This document shows positions 39,219-47,892 of a stretch of DNA of 64,000 nucleotides, piece by piece. The stretch lies in contig JBGPGE010000006.1 of NCBI GenBank assembly GCA_041483675.1, positions 15,719-79,718 on the forward strand, given 5' to 3'. The stretch's first letter is position 1. Every line of letters starts with the position of its first letter. The DNA comes from 2-12-FULL-60-19 sp041483675. GTDB lineage: Bacteria > Desulfobacterota > Binatia > UBA9968. The notes beneath the pieces were generated by a model. That model worked only from the letters and a program-made list of their open reading frames with translations. It made no database searches and was not told the DNA's origin. The position numbers were made by a program, and so were the translations under genes.

Positions 39219-40121
39219 CTACTCCAAAGGGTACGTCATAAGAAACTCCGGAACGATCACTTTGATCCGATCGTCCGCCGCTATGATATCTCGCTGAAAC
39301 CGTTCCGCTCTTTTCCTGTTTGACGCGGGAAGCCCTTGCGAGAACGGCGCGCGCCATTCATCGAAATGGTGGACGATGACGACCTTGGGGTTGACAGTCA
39401 TTAGCGCGTTTTTTAAGTCGTACCCCTGGTGGCCCTCTGCGAGGAGAACGACGTCCGGGTGCAAGCCCGCGAGTTTTTCTTCGAGAAAGTTGGCCGTGCT
39501 TTGATTCAAAACTCGATGCTTCCCAAAAGTGAAGTAGTAGAGATAACTCCCGCCCTCGACGAAATTCTTTCCCAGGATGGGCCCGGCCAATGGCGCTGTG
39601 ATCTCTTCCAGCGGGGCCGGCTCCGTGCGACCGCTTCGCTGCAATATGCCGTGCCGGCTTTCCATGACCTCGACCGTGAAGTCTTTGAAGTCCAATTTTT
39701 CTCCGCCCTTTATAGTTGTCAATTGCGATCTGTCCACCCCCGCCGTCAGCATGAGATTCGCCGTCGTCCTGGAGCCGATGATCTTGGAGCCGAAGCGCTT
39801 GGCGATAAACGGCACATCGCCGATGTGATCGTGGTGGCTGTGGCCGGCAAAGATATAATCGGCGCCCTTAATCACTTTCAGCACGGCCTCTTCGTCCGTT
39901 TTCCATTCGACGTCCATGGATCGATCTTTGCGGGTCAGAAAAGGGTCAATGAGGATAGTGGTCTTGCCGAGCTGAATCTCCCACCCGGCGTTGCCGAGCC
40001 ACTTCAAGACCACCTTTTCCTGAGATTCGGCGGCGATCTGCGGCTCGGCCGCGCCCGCCGACAAAGAAAAGGACAGCAGCAAGAGAGTGGCAACAAAGAA
40101 TTTTCGTTTAGCCTTCATCAT
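39219..40121 (-). CDS. Exported metallo-beta-lactamase-fold hydrolase (UlaG-like)
   Basis: A 300-residue MBL-fold hydrolase. Signal peptide 1-24 (FFVATLLLLSFSLSAGAAE). Seen: the LKWLGNAGWEIQLGKTTILIDPFL start, the Zn motif GHSHHDHIGD, later ESRHGIL, and EGHQGYDL and VIVHHFDEWRAPF near the C-terminus, typical of UlaG/lactonase-like members. The frame opens at 40172, but the twin ATG at 40121 and 40118 leads into the signal peptide, so I use 40121. Substrate unknown; the family includes lactonases and phosphodiesterases. Position between cyclase/CHAT and CHAT genes makes a cNMP or lactone substrate possible, but this is a guess. Confidence 0.86.
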   Translation of the reverse strand: MMKAKRKFFVATLLLLSFSLSAGAAEPQIAAESQEKVVLKWLGNAGWEIQLGKTTILIDPFLTRKDRSMDVEWKTDEEAVLKVIKGADYIFAGHSHHDHIGDVPFIAKRFGSKIIGSRTTANLMLTAGVDRSQLTTIKGGEKLDFKDFTVEVMESRHGILQRSGRTEPAPLEEITAPLAGPILGKNFVEGGSYLYYFTFGKHRVLNQSTANFLEEKLAGLHPDVVLLAEGHQGYDLKNALMTVNPKVVIVHHFDEWRAPFSQGLPASNRKRAERFQRDIIAADDRIKVIVPEFLMTYPLE

Positions 40122-40246
40122 AAAGATGGCGTTATTGAGCAGAGAGTAGCCGACAAGGCAGTCTTGCGTCAACTTGAAGACCGGTTTTGGGGCAAGGGGG
40201 AATTTCCTCCGACTTGAGTGCTGAAGCGATTGCGTCGATTCGTGGG

Positions 40247-40276
40247 TTGGCTTTTCTGAACGGACGCTGCTAAAAT
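40247..40276 (+). promoter_or_regulatory. Candidate promoter, possibly leaderless
   Basis: TTGGCT (40247-40252), 18-base spacer, TAAAAT (40271-40276). The ATG of the UPF0175 gene starts nine bases after the -10 box, so transcription would begin at or next to the start codon; no ribosome site is present. Confidence 0.5.
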
Positions 40277-40285
40277 TACATTGCT

Positions 40286-40525
40286 ATGAAACCCGTTACG
40301 ATAGATCTTCCGCCTGAATTCCTGGAAGTCCTCGGATCAGAGGAAGAGGCTAAGCGAGAAGCCAAAGTCGCAGTGATCCTAGATCTCGTCCGCCGAGGAA
40401 AAATCTCTAGGGCAAAGGCGGCGGAGCTCTTGCAGGTATCGTTGTGGGACTTGCCGGCTCTACTGGCTCAATACCGCATCCCTTGGTTTGACTACTCCCC
40501 GGAGGACGTCAAGCAACACTCTTAG
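40286..40525 (+). CDS. UPF0175 family protein, likely antitoxin
   Basis: A 79-residue protein matching UPF0175: VTIDLPPEFLEVLGSEEEAKREAKVAVILDL, then the helix-turn-helix-like RGKISRAKAAELLQVSLWDLPALLAQY and the C-terminal IPWFDYSPEDV. Members are DNA-binding antitoxins usually followed within a few bases by a PIN-type or DUF3368 toxin. Here the PIN gene starts 219 bases later. Confidence 0.85.
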   Translation: MKPVTIDLPPEFLEVLGSEEEAKREAKVAVILDLVRRGKISRAKAAELLQVSLWDLPALLAQYRIPWFDYSPEDVKQHS

Positions 40526-40744
40526 TCTAGATTGTCTTCGATGGAACGTAGTGCAACTGTAAGAAAAGAAGCTCTCCACGCTCCACCAGCTTTGCTAGGT
40601 GACGAGCAAAGGCTTAGGCGCGCGTTGAAGCGGACGCGGGGGCTGTGGCGTGGGAGACGTCTCCATGCCGTAGCATACCAGCGGCGGATGCGACGGGAAT
40701 ATAGCACCCCTCCATCGCACCTGTGATAGCGGGCTGGTGATTGG

Positions 40745-41116
40745 GTGTACACCATCGATTCGAACATCCTCATCTACCACCTTCAGGGAGATAAAAACGT
40801 TGGCGACCAATTGGAGTTGTGGCTACTGGGAGGAGAGCGACTTTTCATCTCCTCAGTCACACGTTTGGAGCTCCTTGCCGCGCCGGCGCTAAGGACCGAT
40901 GAAGAACAAAGAATCAAGGAGTTGCTGTCTTTCTTCGTTCTGATGCCGGTGGATTTACAGATCGCGGATGCCGCTGCAAAGTTTAAGCGGACCTACCGAC
41001 TACCCATCGGAGACAGTATTATTGCGGCAACGGCTTTTTTAACTGCTTCCCCGCTCGTCACAAGGAACCTTCGTGATTTTCGCCGAATCAAAGAGATACG
41101 AGTGCAGCCACTGTGA
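40745..41116 (+). CDS. PIN-domain toxin (VapC-like RNase)
   Basis: A 123-residue PIN protein. Acidic metal ligands: D in YTIDSNILIYH, E in SSVTRLELLA, D in IADAAAKF, and D in LPIGDSIIAATAF. Such proteins cut tRNA or rRNA under stress. The start is GTG at 40745. Between UPF0175 and this gene are 219 bases with no convincing frame and an odd composition; they may be an insertion separating a former operon. Confidence 0.85.
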   Translation: MYTIDSNILIYHLQGDKNVGDQLELWLLGGERLFISSVTRLELLAAPALRTDEEQRIKELLSFFVLMPVDLQIADAAAKFKRTYRLPIGDSIIAATAFLTASPLVTRNLRDFRRIKEIRVQPL

Positions 41117-41150
41117 ATAGCGGGCCATAGAAGCCATTTCCTTCTTCGTC

Positions 41151-43514
41151 TTACGGCTCTCCCGTCAGTTGATACGCTGCCCAGTAAAACGGCTCAGGAA
41201 ACTCTTTCATCGTCGTGAGCTGCGCCTGCCTGAGCGCCTCGGATTTCTTGCTTGATTTTAAGTGCTGATAGAATTCCCGCATCAACTCGTAACTCGCCCG
41301 GTCGTTCACCTTCCACAAAGTCGTCACGATCGACGGCGTGCCGGCATAGATAAACGCGCGCGTGAGGCCGACCATCTCATCCCCATTGCTGAGCTTCCCC
41401 AACCCCGTCTCGCACGCGGATAACACCACCATCCCCGCTTTGAGATTGAGCGAGAATATCTCTCCCACCTTCAGCCGGCCATCGTCCTTCCCCTCGCCCG
41501 CCAGCAGAAGCGCTGAACTGAGCGGATCCTCCTCGCTAAGCTCCGCGTGGACGGCGAAGTGCAGCATCTCAAAGCCGGGGCTCAGCGAGATCGCCCTGGG
41601 CTTGCTGGCCTGCTCTCTTAGATAGACTTCGCTCTTCGGATATACCCCGGCCACTTCCTTTGCTTCCCTTTCCGCAAAGCGCAGGTTGTACGCCGCGTCC
41701 CCCAGACTCGGATTGCCCATGACCAGGGCCTTCTCTCCGCCCGCTCGCTTCTTCTCATGCGTGAACTGCATCAAGCTCGCGCTGGAGAGATAGTAGATGG
41801 GATAGTCCTGAATCAGATATTTGTCCTGAGCGGAAAGCAAAGCCTGAAAGGGTACGTAGTGCAGCACGTCGTGCGGGATGATCAGCAGCTCTTTGCCTCG
41901 CACATGCGGCAGCGCAGGCTCGATGAGCAGCTTGTAAAGCTCCTGGGACGAAGCCCTGAATTTCTCCTTCTCCCCGATTTGGAAGACGCTGTCGCGCAGC
42001 GCGCTCACCTTGGAGACCAGGTCGCCTCGGCTGATTGGAATATTGACAACGCGGAGTCCGTCTTTATCCACCACCCAAAGCAACACCGTCTGCCCGACCA
42101 CAAAATACTCAAGGAGCGTCACCTCCGGTTCCAACAGCTCCCGAACCTGCTTCAAGGTCAGCGGCTCGACGTTCATCAACGACGCCTGCTCTTTGTTCTC
42201 CCGCCTCACCTTGACGAGAAAGTCATTGTAAGCCTTCTGTCCCGCCGCCAGCTCCTGCCGCAATTCTGCCGCGTCCGCCGCGTCGGGCTCCTGCGCCGCC
42301 GTCCTGGCCTGCAGCGCGCCGATCCTCGCCTGCAAGGCCCTCTCCTCCTCTATGAGACTCCCGCTCCTGCCCAGTTGCACCTTGCTCCCAAGAATATCCA
42401 GAAAGGCGCGCGAGCGGGCCCGTTCGTTGTAGTTGAAAGCCTCCTCCGCATTGTTTCCCTGTAAATGTGCCAGGATCATCCCGGCGTAAGTCTGGCGCTT
42501 GTCGTCAAAAAAAGAGCTGCGAAATTCTTCGGATTCCAGCAGCGAACGGGTGGACTCGACACTCTCGATCGCCTTCCGGTAGTGAGAGATCGCCTCGGCA
42601 AACTTTCCGGTCTGACGAAACAGGTCTCCCAGTTCGCTGCCGGCCTGCTGAATCACGGAGGCATACTGGCGCTTCTCGGCCACTTCCAGGGCCTTCTGGA
42701 GATTTTCCAGCGCGCGGGGGAATTCTTTGCGCTCGAGATAGAGATGCCCCAACCCGTGATAGAGACTACCCTCCCCTTCGGTTACGAAGCCGGTCTGTTT
42801 GATAAACGCGATCCCTCTCTCGTAGGCCTTTATCGCCTCTTCAATGTTGCCCGCGCGGTCATGGGCGAGACCGAGCCGGTGAAAAGTTGAAACGAGCTGG
42901 CTCTGTGAATTTGGAATGGCTCGCGGCGGCGTGCGACTACGGTACTTTATCAGATAAGCCAACCGCGACTCCTGGCCTTGAAGGGAATACGAGATATACT
43001 CAACCGCCTTCCTGGCTTCTCCTTGAATCAGATAATTTACTCCCAAGCCCACATACAAGTTGGCCTCGATGCCTTCTTTGGCCGCTCCGGGAGGCTCTTG
43101 TTTGATGACTTCAATCCCCTTTTCCAACCACTCCCTGGCTTTTAGCTGCTGCCCCAACGTTCCATAGGCGTTGGCGAGGGCCAGGGCGGCCCACCCTTGA
43201 AGACCGGGCGCCCTGGCTTTCGGGCCCATTTCCCAGGCTTTGTTTGCCGAAGCAATCGCCTTTTCAAACTGACCTCCGGCCCTGCTCGCGGTGGAGGCTT
43301 GAAGGTAGGCATACAAGGCGTCTTCCCATTTGCCGTTTTTCTCCGCCTCCGCTCCTTTGGCATCGAGCGCGCTTACCGTCTGTTTTCCCTCTCCTTGCGG
43401 GCCGACTCCGGGAGGCGAGCCGCCTGATGGTTGGGCCGCCCGCCCGACGGGATAGCGGGCAAAAAAGAGCGCGAGGAGAAAAATGGGCAGATATATCTTG
43501 ACGCCGTTTTTCAT
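41151..43514 (-). CDS. Exported TPR-CHAT protein, putative protease (copy A)
   Basis: A 787-residue exported protein: Sec signal peptide (about 5-26; LPIFLLALFFARYPVGRAA), TPR repeats from about 50 to 330 (KAWEMGPKARAPGLQGWAALA, RAIEKGIEVI-type units, SLYHGLGHLYLERKEFPRAL), a coiled segment with LEEERALQARIGALQARTAA, and a CHAT domain with H656 (LHFAVHAELSEEDP) and C701 (VVLSACETGLG). It starts directly after the stop of copy B with GGGGGAG in the end of that gene: coupled translation. The two copies share long identical stretches, especially C-terminally (ending FYWAAYQLTGEP), so they arose by tandem duplication. Confidence 0.88.
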   Translation of the reverse strand: MKNGVKIYLPIFLLALFFARYPVGRAAQPSGGSPPGVGPQGEGKQTVSALDAKGAEAEKNGKWEDALYAYLQASTASRAGGQFEKAIASANKAWEMGPKARAPGLQGWAALALANAYGTLGQQLKAREWLEKGIEVIKQEPPGAAKEGIEANLYVGLGVNYLIQGEARKAVEYISYSLQGQESRLAYLIKYRSRTPPRAIPNSQSQLVSTFHRLGLAHDRAGNIEEAIKAYERGIAFIKQTGFVTEGEGSLYHGLGHLYLERKEFPRALENLQKALEVAEKRQYASVIQQAGSELGDLFRQTGKFAEAISHYRKAIESVESTRSLLESEEFRSSFFDDKRQTYAGMILAHLQGNNAEEAFNYNERARSRAFLDILGSKVQLGRSGSLIEEERALQARIGALQARTAAQEPDAADAAELRQELAAGQKAYNDFLVKVRRENKEQASLMNVEPLTLKQVRELLEPEVTLLEYFVVGQTVLLWVVDKDGLRVVNIPISRGDLVSKVSALRDSVFQIGEKEKFRASSQELYKLLIEPALPHVRGKELLIIPHDVLHYVPFQALLSAQDKYLIQDYPIYYLSSASLMQFTHEKKRAGGEKALVMGNPSLGDAAYNLRFAEREAKEVAGVYPKSEVYLREQASKPRAISLSPGFEMLHFAVHAELSEEDPLSSALLLAGEGKDDGRLKVGEIFSLNLKAGMVVLSACETGLGKLSNGDEMVGLTRAFIYAGTPSIVTTLWKVNDRASYELMREFYQHLKSSKKSEALRQAQLTTMKEFPEPFYWAAYQLTGEP

Positions 43515-45869
43515 CTACGGCTCCCCCGTCAGCTGATACGCCGCCCAGTAAAACGGCTCGGGAAATTCCTGCACCGTCTTAAGCTGCGCCTGCCGGAGCG
43601 CCTCGGATTTCTTGCCGGTTTTTAAGTGCTGGTAAAACTCTCGCATCAACTCATAACTCGACCGGTCGTTGACCTTCCATAAAGTCGTCACGATAGAAGG
43701 AGTGCCTGCGTAGATGAAGGCGCGCGTGAGGCCGATCATTTCGTCGCCGTTGCTGAGCTTTCCCAAACTGGTCTCGCAGGCGGAAAGAACCACCATGTTG
43801 GCTCGGAGATTCAATGAGAAAATTTCGCCTACCTTCAGCCGCCCATCCTCCTTCCCCGGCCCCGCCAGCAACAGCGCCGAGCCCATAGGATCCTCCTCGT
43901 TCAATTCCGCGTGGACGGCGAAGTGCAGCATGTCGTATTTGGGACCGAGTGACATCGCTCTGGGCTTGCTCGCCTCGGCTTTCAAATAGACGGCGCTCGT
44001 AGGATAAACGTTTGCCACCTCCTTTGCCTCCCGTTCCGCAAAACGAAGGTTGTACGCGTCGTCCCCCAGACTCGGATTCCCCAGGACCAGCGCCCTCTCT
44101 CCGCCCGCTCGTCTTTTCTCGCGGGTAAACTGCATCAAGCTGGCGCTGGAGAGATAGTAGATCGGATAGTCCTGTACCAGATAGCTACCCTGCGCGGACA
44201 ACAGCGCCTGAAACGGCACGTAATGAAGCACATCGTGCGGGATCAGAAGCAGCTCCTTGCCACGCACGTGTTGCAGCGCGGGCTGGATCAGGAGACGATA
44301 AAGCTCTTGAGCACCGGCTTTGAATTTTTCCTTCTCGGCGACTTGATAGATGGTCTCTCTAAACGCAGTCACCTTGGCCACGAGATCAGCTTTTGCGATT
44401 GGGATGTTGACGTACCGGAGCCGATCCTTCTCCACCACCCAGAGGAGCACCGCCTGCCCCGTCACAAAATATTCCAGCACCGTCACGCCCGGGTCCAACA
44501 GCTCCTGCGTCTGCTTGAGCGTCAGCGGCTCCACGCTCATCAACGACGCCTGTTCCTTGCTCTCCTTCCTCACCCTGGCCAAAAAATTGTTATACGCCTT
44601 CTGCGCCTCATCCAGGTCGCGCCTAAGCTGTCCCCTGACCTCGCCCTCGGATTCCTGCCCCGCCATTCTAGTCTGGAGCGCGCCGATGCGCGCCTGCAAA
44701 GCGCGTTCTTCCTCCAACAGGCTCCCGCTGCGCGCGAGTTGCACCCGGCTTCCTAGAATATCGAGAAAGGCGCGCGAGCGCGCTCGCTCGGCGTAGTTAA
44801 ACGCTTCCTCGGCGTTTTTTGTTCGCAGGTAGGCGATGATCAGTCCGGCGTAGATTCCCCGCTTGTCCTCGAAGAACGCGCTACGCGACTCCTCGGACTC
44901 AAACAGGGAGCGGGTCGACTCGATGCTGTCGATCGCTTTCTTGTAGTAGGGAATCGCTTCCGCGGGCTTCTGGGCCTGAAGGTGGAGATCCGCGATCCGG
45001 CTGCTGGTTTGGTAAATGGAGTTTTCGAGCCGTTGCTGCTCAGCCATCTCCAGCGTCCTGCTCAGATTCTCCAGAGCGCGCGGATAGTCTTTTTGATTGA
45101 GATAGAGATCGCCCAAGCCGTAATAGAGATTGACCTCCGTCGGAGTCTTCAATCCTGTCTCCTTGATAATAGCGATACCTCTCTCGTAGGCTTGAGTCGC
45201 CTCCCTAACGTCTTCCGCCCGCTGATAAGCAGTGCCGAGGTTATAGAGAGTCGCAACTCTTAGATTCTCTGAGTTGCGGATGGCTTCAGCATTAGTTGAT
45301 GGAAGACGCTTGAAAAAGCTCAAGCGCGATTCCTGGACTTGGAGAGAATAGGAGATATACTCAATGGCCTTCCGCCACTCTCTCTGACGGAAGAAATCCA
45401 GTCCCAACAGTCTATACAGATCGGCCTCAACCCCCTGACGAAACGGTGAGTGGTCTAATTTCTTTACAATCTCAAGTCCCCTGTCTATCCATTCCCGTGC
45501 CTTGGCAAACTGTCCCGCATTTCTATAGGCCCTGACCAGATATAAAGTGGCCTGCGCTTCTAGGCCGGGAGCTTTCCCCCGTTCTGCCAATTCTAAGGCT
45601 TTGTTTCCGTAGGTGATCGCTTTTTGTAATTGGCCGCCTTGCCTAGCCGTATCTGAAGCCAGGCTGTAGGCATTTGCGGCCTGAGCCCAATCTTTCTTCC
45701 CCTCCGCCTCTGCGGCCTGAGCCTCGACCGCGCTCAATGCCTCCCGACCTTCTCCTCTCGCGATGGCCTCGCGAAAGGCGTCCCCGGTGGCGCGAAACCT
45801 GGGCTGCTCTGTAGCGCAGCCGACGATGATAGAAGCTGCGATGAGAAATACCGGGAGGGATGGTTTCAT
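43515..45869 (-). CDS. Lipoprotein TPR-CHAT, putative protease (copy B)
   Basis: A 784-residue paralogue of copy A and first gene of the pair. Here the N-terminus is a lipoprotein signal (FLIAASIIVGC, with the Cys as lipid anchor), so this copy should be tethered to a membrane while copy A is soluble in the periplasm. TPR repeats cover about 50-330, a coiled segment (EEERALQARIGALQTRMAGQ) follows, and the CHAT domain keeps H653 and C698 (LSACETSLG). AGGAGGT stands eight bases ahead of the ATG. The difference in localisation between otherwise similar copies argues for a division of labour. Confidence 0.88.
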   Translation of the reverse strand: MKPSLPVFLIAASIIVGCATEQPRFRATGDAFREAIARGEGREALSAVEAQAAEAEGKKDWAQAANAYSLASDTARQGGQLQKAITYGNKALELAERGKAPGLEAQATLYLVRAYRNAGQFAKAREWIDRGLEIVKKLDHSPFRQGVEADLYRLLGLDFFRQREWRKAIEYISYSLQVQESRLSFFKRLPSTNAEAIRNSENLRVATLYNLGTAYQRAEDVREATQAYERGIAIIKETGLKTPTEVNLYYGLGDLYLNQKDYPRALENLSRTLEMAEQQRLENSIYQTSSRIADLHLQAQKPAEAIPYYKKAIDSIESTRSLFESEESRSAFFEDKRGIYAGLIIAYLRTKNAEEAFNYAERARSRAFLDILGSRVQLARSGSLLEEERALQARIGALQTRMAGQESEGEVRGQLRRDLDEAQKAYNNFLARVRKESKEQASLMSVEPLTLKQTQELLDPGVTVLEYFVTGQAVLLWVVEKDRLRYVNIPIAKADLVAKVTAFRETIYQVAEKEKFKAGAQELYRLLIQPALQHVRGKELLLIPHDVLHYVPFQALLSAQGSYLVQDYPIYYLSSASLMQFTREKRRAGGERALVLGNPSLGDDAYNLRFAEREAKEVANVYPTSAVYLKAEASKPRAMSLGPKYDMLHFAVHAELNEEDPMGSALLLAGPGKEDGRLKVGEIFSLNLRANMVVLSACETSLGKLSNGDEMIGLTRAFIYAGTPSIVTTLWKVNDRSSYELMREFYQHLKTGKKSEALRQAQLKTVQEFPEPFYWAAYQLTGEP

Positions 45870-45935
45870 AGCGACACCTCCTGAGAGACGAGAGGAAACC
45901 GCCGTGATGGTGTCCGTGTTTCCACAACCTCATCA

Positions 45936-45955
45936 CCCTAAGCAAAGTCGAAGGG
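45936..45955. repeat. Family C repeat
   Basis: CCCTAAGCAAAGTCGAAGGG, one mismatch from the consensus CCCTGAGC-N4-GTCGAAGGG. It lies in the 160-base gap upstream of the CHAT pair. Confidence 0.65.
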
Positions 45956-46029
45956 CGGCTCGTGTTCCTAACCCGGCGCGGGCACGAATCACGATCACGC
46001 GATTTTGATCTTTTCTTCTACGGCCGGGG

Positions 46030-46818
46030 TCACGATTTTGCCTTTACGTCGTGATAAACCTTCTCCACCACCGCCTCCGTGAGATCCTTGACCGGGCCGT
46101 CGAAGAAGACCTCGCCGTAGGCCAGTCCCACGACGCGGTCGGCGTATTCGCGCGTGAGTTCGAGCGTGTGAAGACTGACCAGCGCCGTGATTCCGTCCTC
46201 CTTGCAGACACGTTTCAGAATATCCAACACGACGCGCGAGAGCTTGGGATCGAGACTGGAGACCGGCTCGTCGGCGAGGATAATGGCGGGATTTTGCATG
46301 AGCGTGCGCGCGATCGCCACGCGCTGCTGCTCCCCGCCGGAGAGCGCGTCCGCGCGCTTGTAGGCGTGATCGAGCAGCCCGACACGCTTGAGATTCACCA
46401 GCGCTCGCCGCTTGTCCTCGCGCGAGAAGAGCTTGAGGCAGCTTTTGAGACTTGTTTGGTAGCCGAGGGCGCCGGACAGGACATTCTCGATCACCGACAG
46501 CCGCTTGACGATGTTGAACTGCTGGAAGATCATGCCGACCTTGCGCCTGAGCAGGCGCAGCTCGCGCCGGTTGAGCTTGAGGACGTCGATCCGCGCGCCG
46601 TCGGCCTGCGGATCGAACACGGAGCGGGGAAGATAAATCTCGCCCGAGGTGGGGTCGATGAGACGGTTGATGCAGCGGAGCAGCGTCGACTTGCCGGCGC
46701 CGCTCAAGCCGATTACGCCGACAAACTCGCCCTGTTCAACTTGCAGGTTGACGCCGCGAAGCACGTGGGTCGAAGGGCCGAAACTTTTGCGCAGGCCCCG
46801 GATTTCGAGAATCGTCAT
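46030..46818 (-). CDS. phnC: Phosphonate-type ABC transporter ATP-binding protein
   Basis: ATPase subunit of a phosphonate, phosphite or phosphate-ester importer (262 residues, normal for PhnC). Seen: GLSGAGKST at about 37-45, MIFQQFNIVKRLSVIENVLSGALG (the PhnC-typical insertion after the Q-loop), signature LSGGEQQRVAIAR, Walker B AIILADEPVSSLDP. Follows phnD after an inverted repeat. A permease is missing here; 26316-27254 encodes a PhnE-type one. The order phnD-phnC matches many aquatic and soil bacteria. Confidence 0.92.
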   Translation of the reverse strand: MTILEIRGLRKSFGPSTHVLRGVNLQVEQGEFVGVIGLSGAGKSTLLRCINRLIDPTSGEIYLPRSVFDPQADGARIDVLKLNRRELRLLRRKVGMIFQQFNIVKRLSVIENVLSGALGYQTSLKSCLKLFSREDKRRALVNLKRVGLLDHAYKRADALSGGEQQRVAIARTLMQNPAIILADEPVSSLDPKLSRVVLDILKRVCKEDGITALVSLHTLELTREYADRVVGLAYGEVFFDGPVKDLTEAVVEKVYHDVKAKS

Positions 46819-46837
46819 GGCCTGATGAGTGGAGTGA

Positions 46838-46900
46838 TGGAGTATTGGAGTACTGGATTGCCGGGTCTTAAATCCATTGCTCCATTACTCCAATACTCCA
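46838..46900. promoter_or_regulatory. Long inverted repeat between phnD and phnC
   Basis: TGGAGTATTGGAGTA (46838-46852) and its exact reverse complement (46886-46900), 15 perfect pairs around a 33-base loop. In the mRNA it lies between the binding-protein stop and the ATPase start, where hairpins often lower downstream expression relative to the binding protein. Function inferred from position. Confidence 0.65.
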
Positions 46901-46901
46901 A

Positions 46902-47822
46902 TTATTTCTTTTTTAGCGCCTCTCGTAGATTGATACCCGCGATCTTAAAGGCCTCGCGGACCGATTCATAGTCCTGATCCGTCGCCGGCACGAAACCGTC
47001 GATCTGGTAGAGATCGCGCAGCATCTTTTGTCCCGCGGGATCGCGGCTCAGCTCCAGAAATATCTCCTGAATCTTCTTGCCGAGCGCGGGATCGAGGCCG
47101 GCGCGGAAGACCAGGTTATCGGCGGGGATCGCCTCCGAATAGGCGATGGCGCGAATCTGTTTCCGCTCTTCCGGGTTTTTGAGATATTGCACCCAGGCCG
47201 CGTCCTTGCCGTCGGTGAAGTTGGCAAACGTCGCGCCGGCATCGACCTTGCGGTTCAACACCGCCAGCACCGTCGCGTCGTGGCCGCCCGAGAAGAGGAC
47301 ATGCTTGAAATCCTTGGCCGGATCGATGCCGGCTTCCAAAAACATCTTTTTTGGAATGATGTGGCCGGTGGTGGAAAGCGGATCGCCGAAGGCAAAGGTC
47401 CTGTTGCGCAGGTCCTTGATCGAGTTGATCCCGCTGTCCGTCCGCGTGATGATCGCCGCGTAGTAGGACGCCAGCCCTTTGCGGTGGGATTTCAAAACCA
47501 CCTGGATGTCCGCCTCATTTTTCGCCAGGACGTAAGAAGCCGGAGTGAGAAAAGCAATGTCGAGCTTCTTGGCGCGCAGCGCCTCGATGACGCCGGTGTA
47601 GTCGACGGCGACGAAAGGCTCGACCTCCATGCCGAGTTTCTGATGCAGGATTTCGACGATCGGCTGCGCGTTTTGCGCGACCTGCTGAACATTCTCCGAC
47701 GGAACGAAGCCGACCCGCAGCGCCGGCCCCGCGCCGCCCGGCTTGCCGCAGGCCGCGACGCTCAACAGACTCAACACAACCACAATCAAACGTCTCAAGC
47801 CATTCATATCAGCCCAATACAT
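46902..47822 (-). CDS. phnD: Phosphonate/phosphite-type ABC substrate-binding protein
   Basis: Periplasmic binding protein of the PhnD family (306 residues). N-terminal hydrophobic signal with Cys (LRRLIVVVLSLLSVAACGK), probably a lipoprotein anchored at C24 or so. Seen: LRVGFVPSENVQQVAQNAQPIVEILHQKLGM, then DIAFLTPASYVL, and FGDPLSTTGHIIPKKMFLEAGID, the ligand-contact Ser/Thr/His of PhnD-like proteins. The ATG at 47822 is preferred, with GGGAGGG upstream; ATG 47807 has none. Precedes phnC. Confidence 0.9.
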   Translation of the reverse strand: MYWADMNGLRRLIVVVLSLLSVAACGKPGGAGPALRVGFVPSENVQQVAQNAQPIVEILHQKLGMEVEPFVAVDYTGVIEALRAKKLDIAFLTPASYVLAKNEADIQVVLKSHRKGLASYYAAIITRTDSGINSIKDLRNRTFAFGDPLSTTGHIIPKKMFLEAGIDPAKDFKHVLFSGGHDATVLAVLNRKVDAGATFANFTDGKDAAWVQYLKNPEERKQIRAIAYSEAIPADNLVFRAGLDPALGKKIQEIFLELSRDPAGQKMLRDLYQIDGFVPATDQDYESVREAFKIAGINLREALKKK

Positions 47823-47892
47823 ACTTTAACCCTCCCTCACTCGCAACCCACCGACTGTTTATTTCCCCTCGGAGATAAGATAAAAAACTGGC

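Noticed and set aside
40532..40726. 64-codon frame between UPF0175 and PIN genes
   Set aside because: Arg-rich, no ribosome site, no recognisable family.
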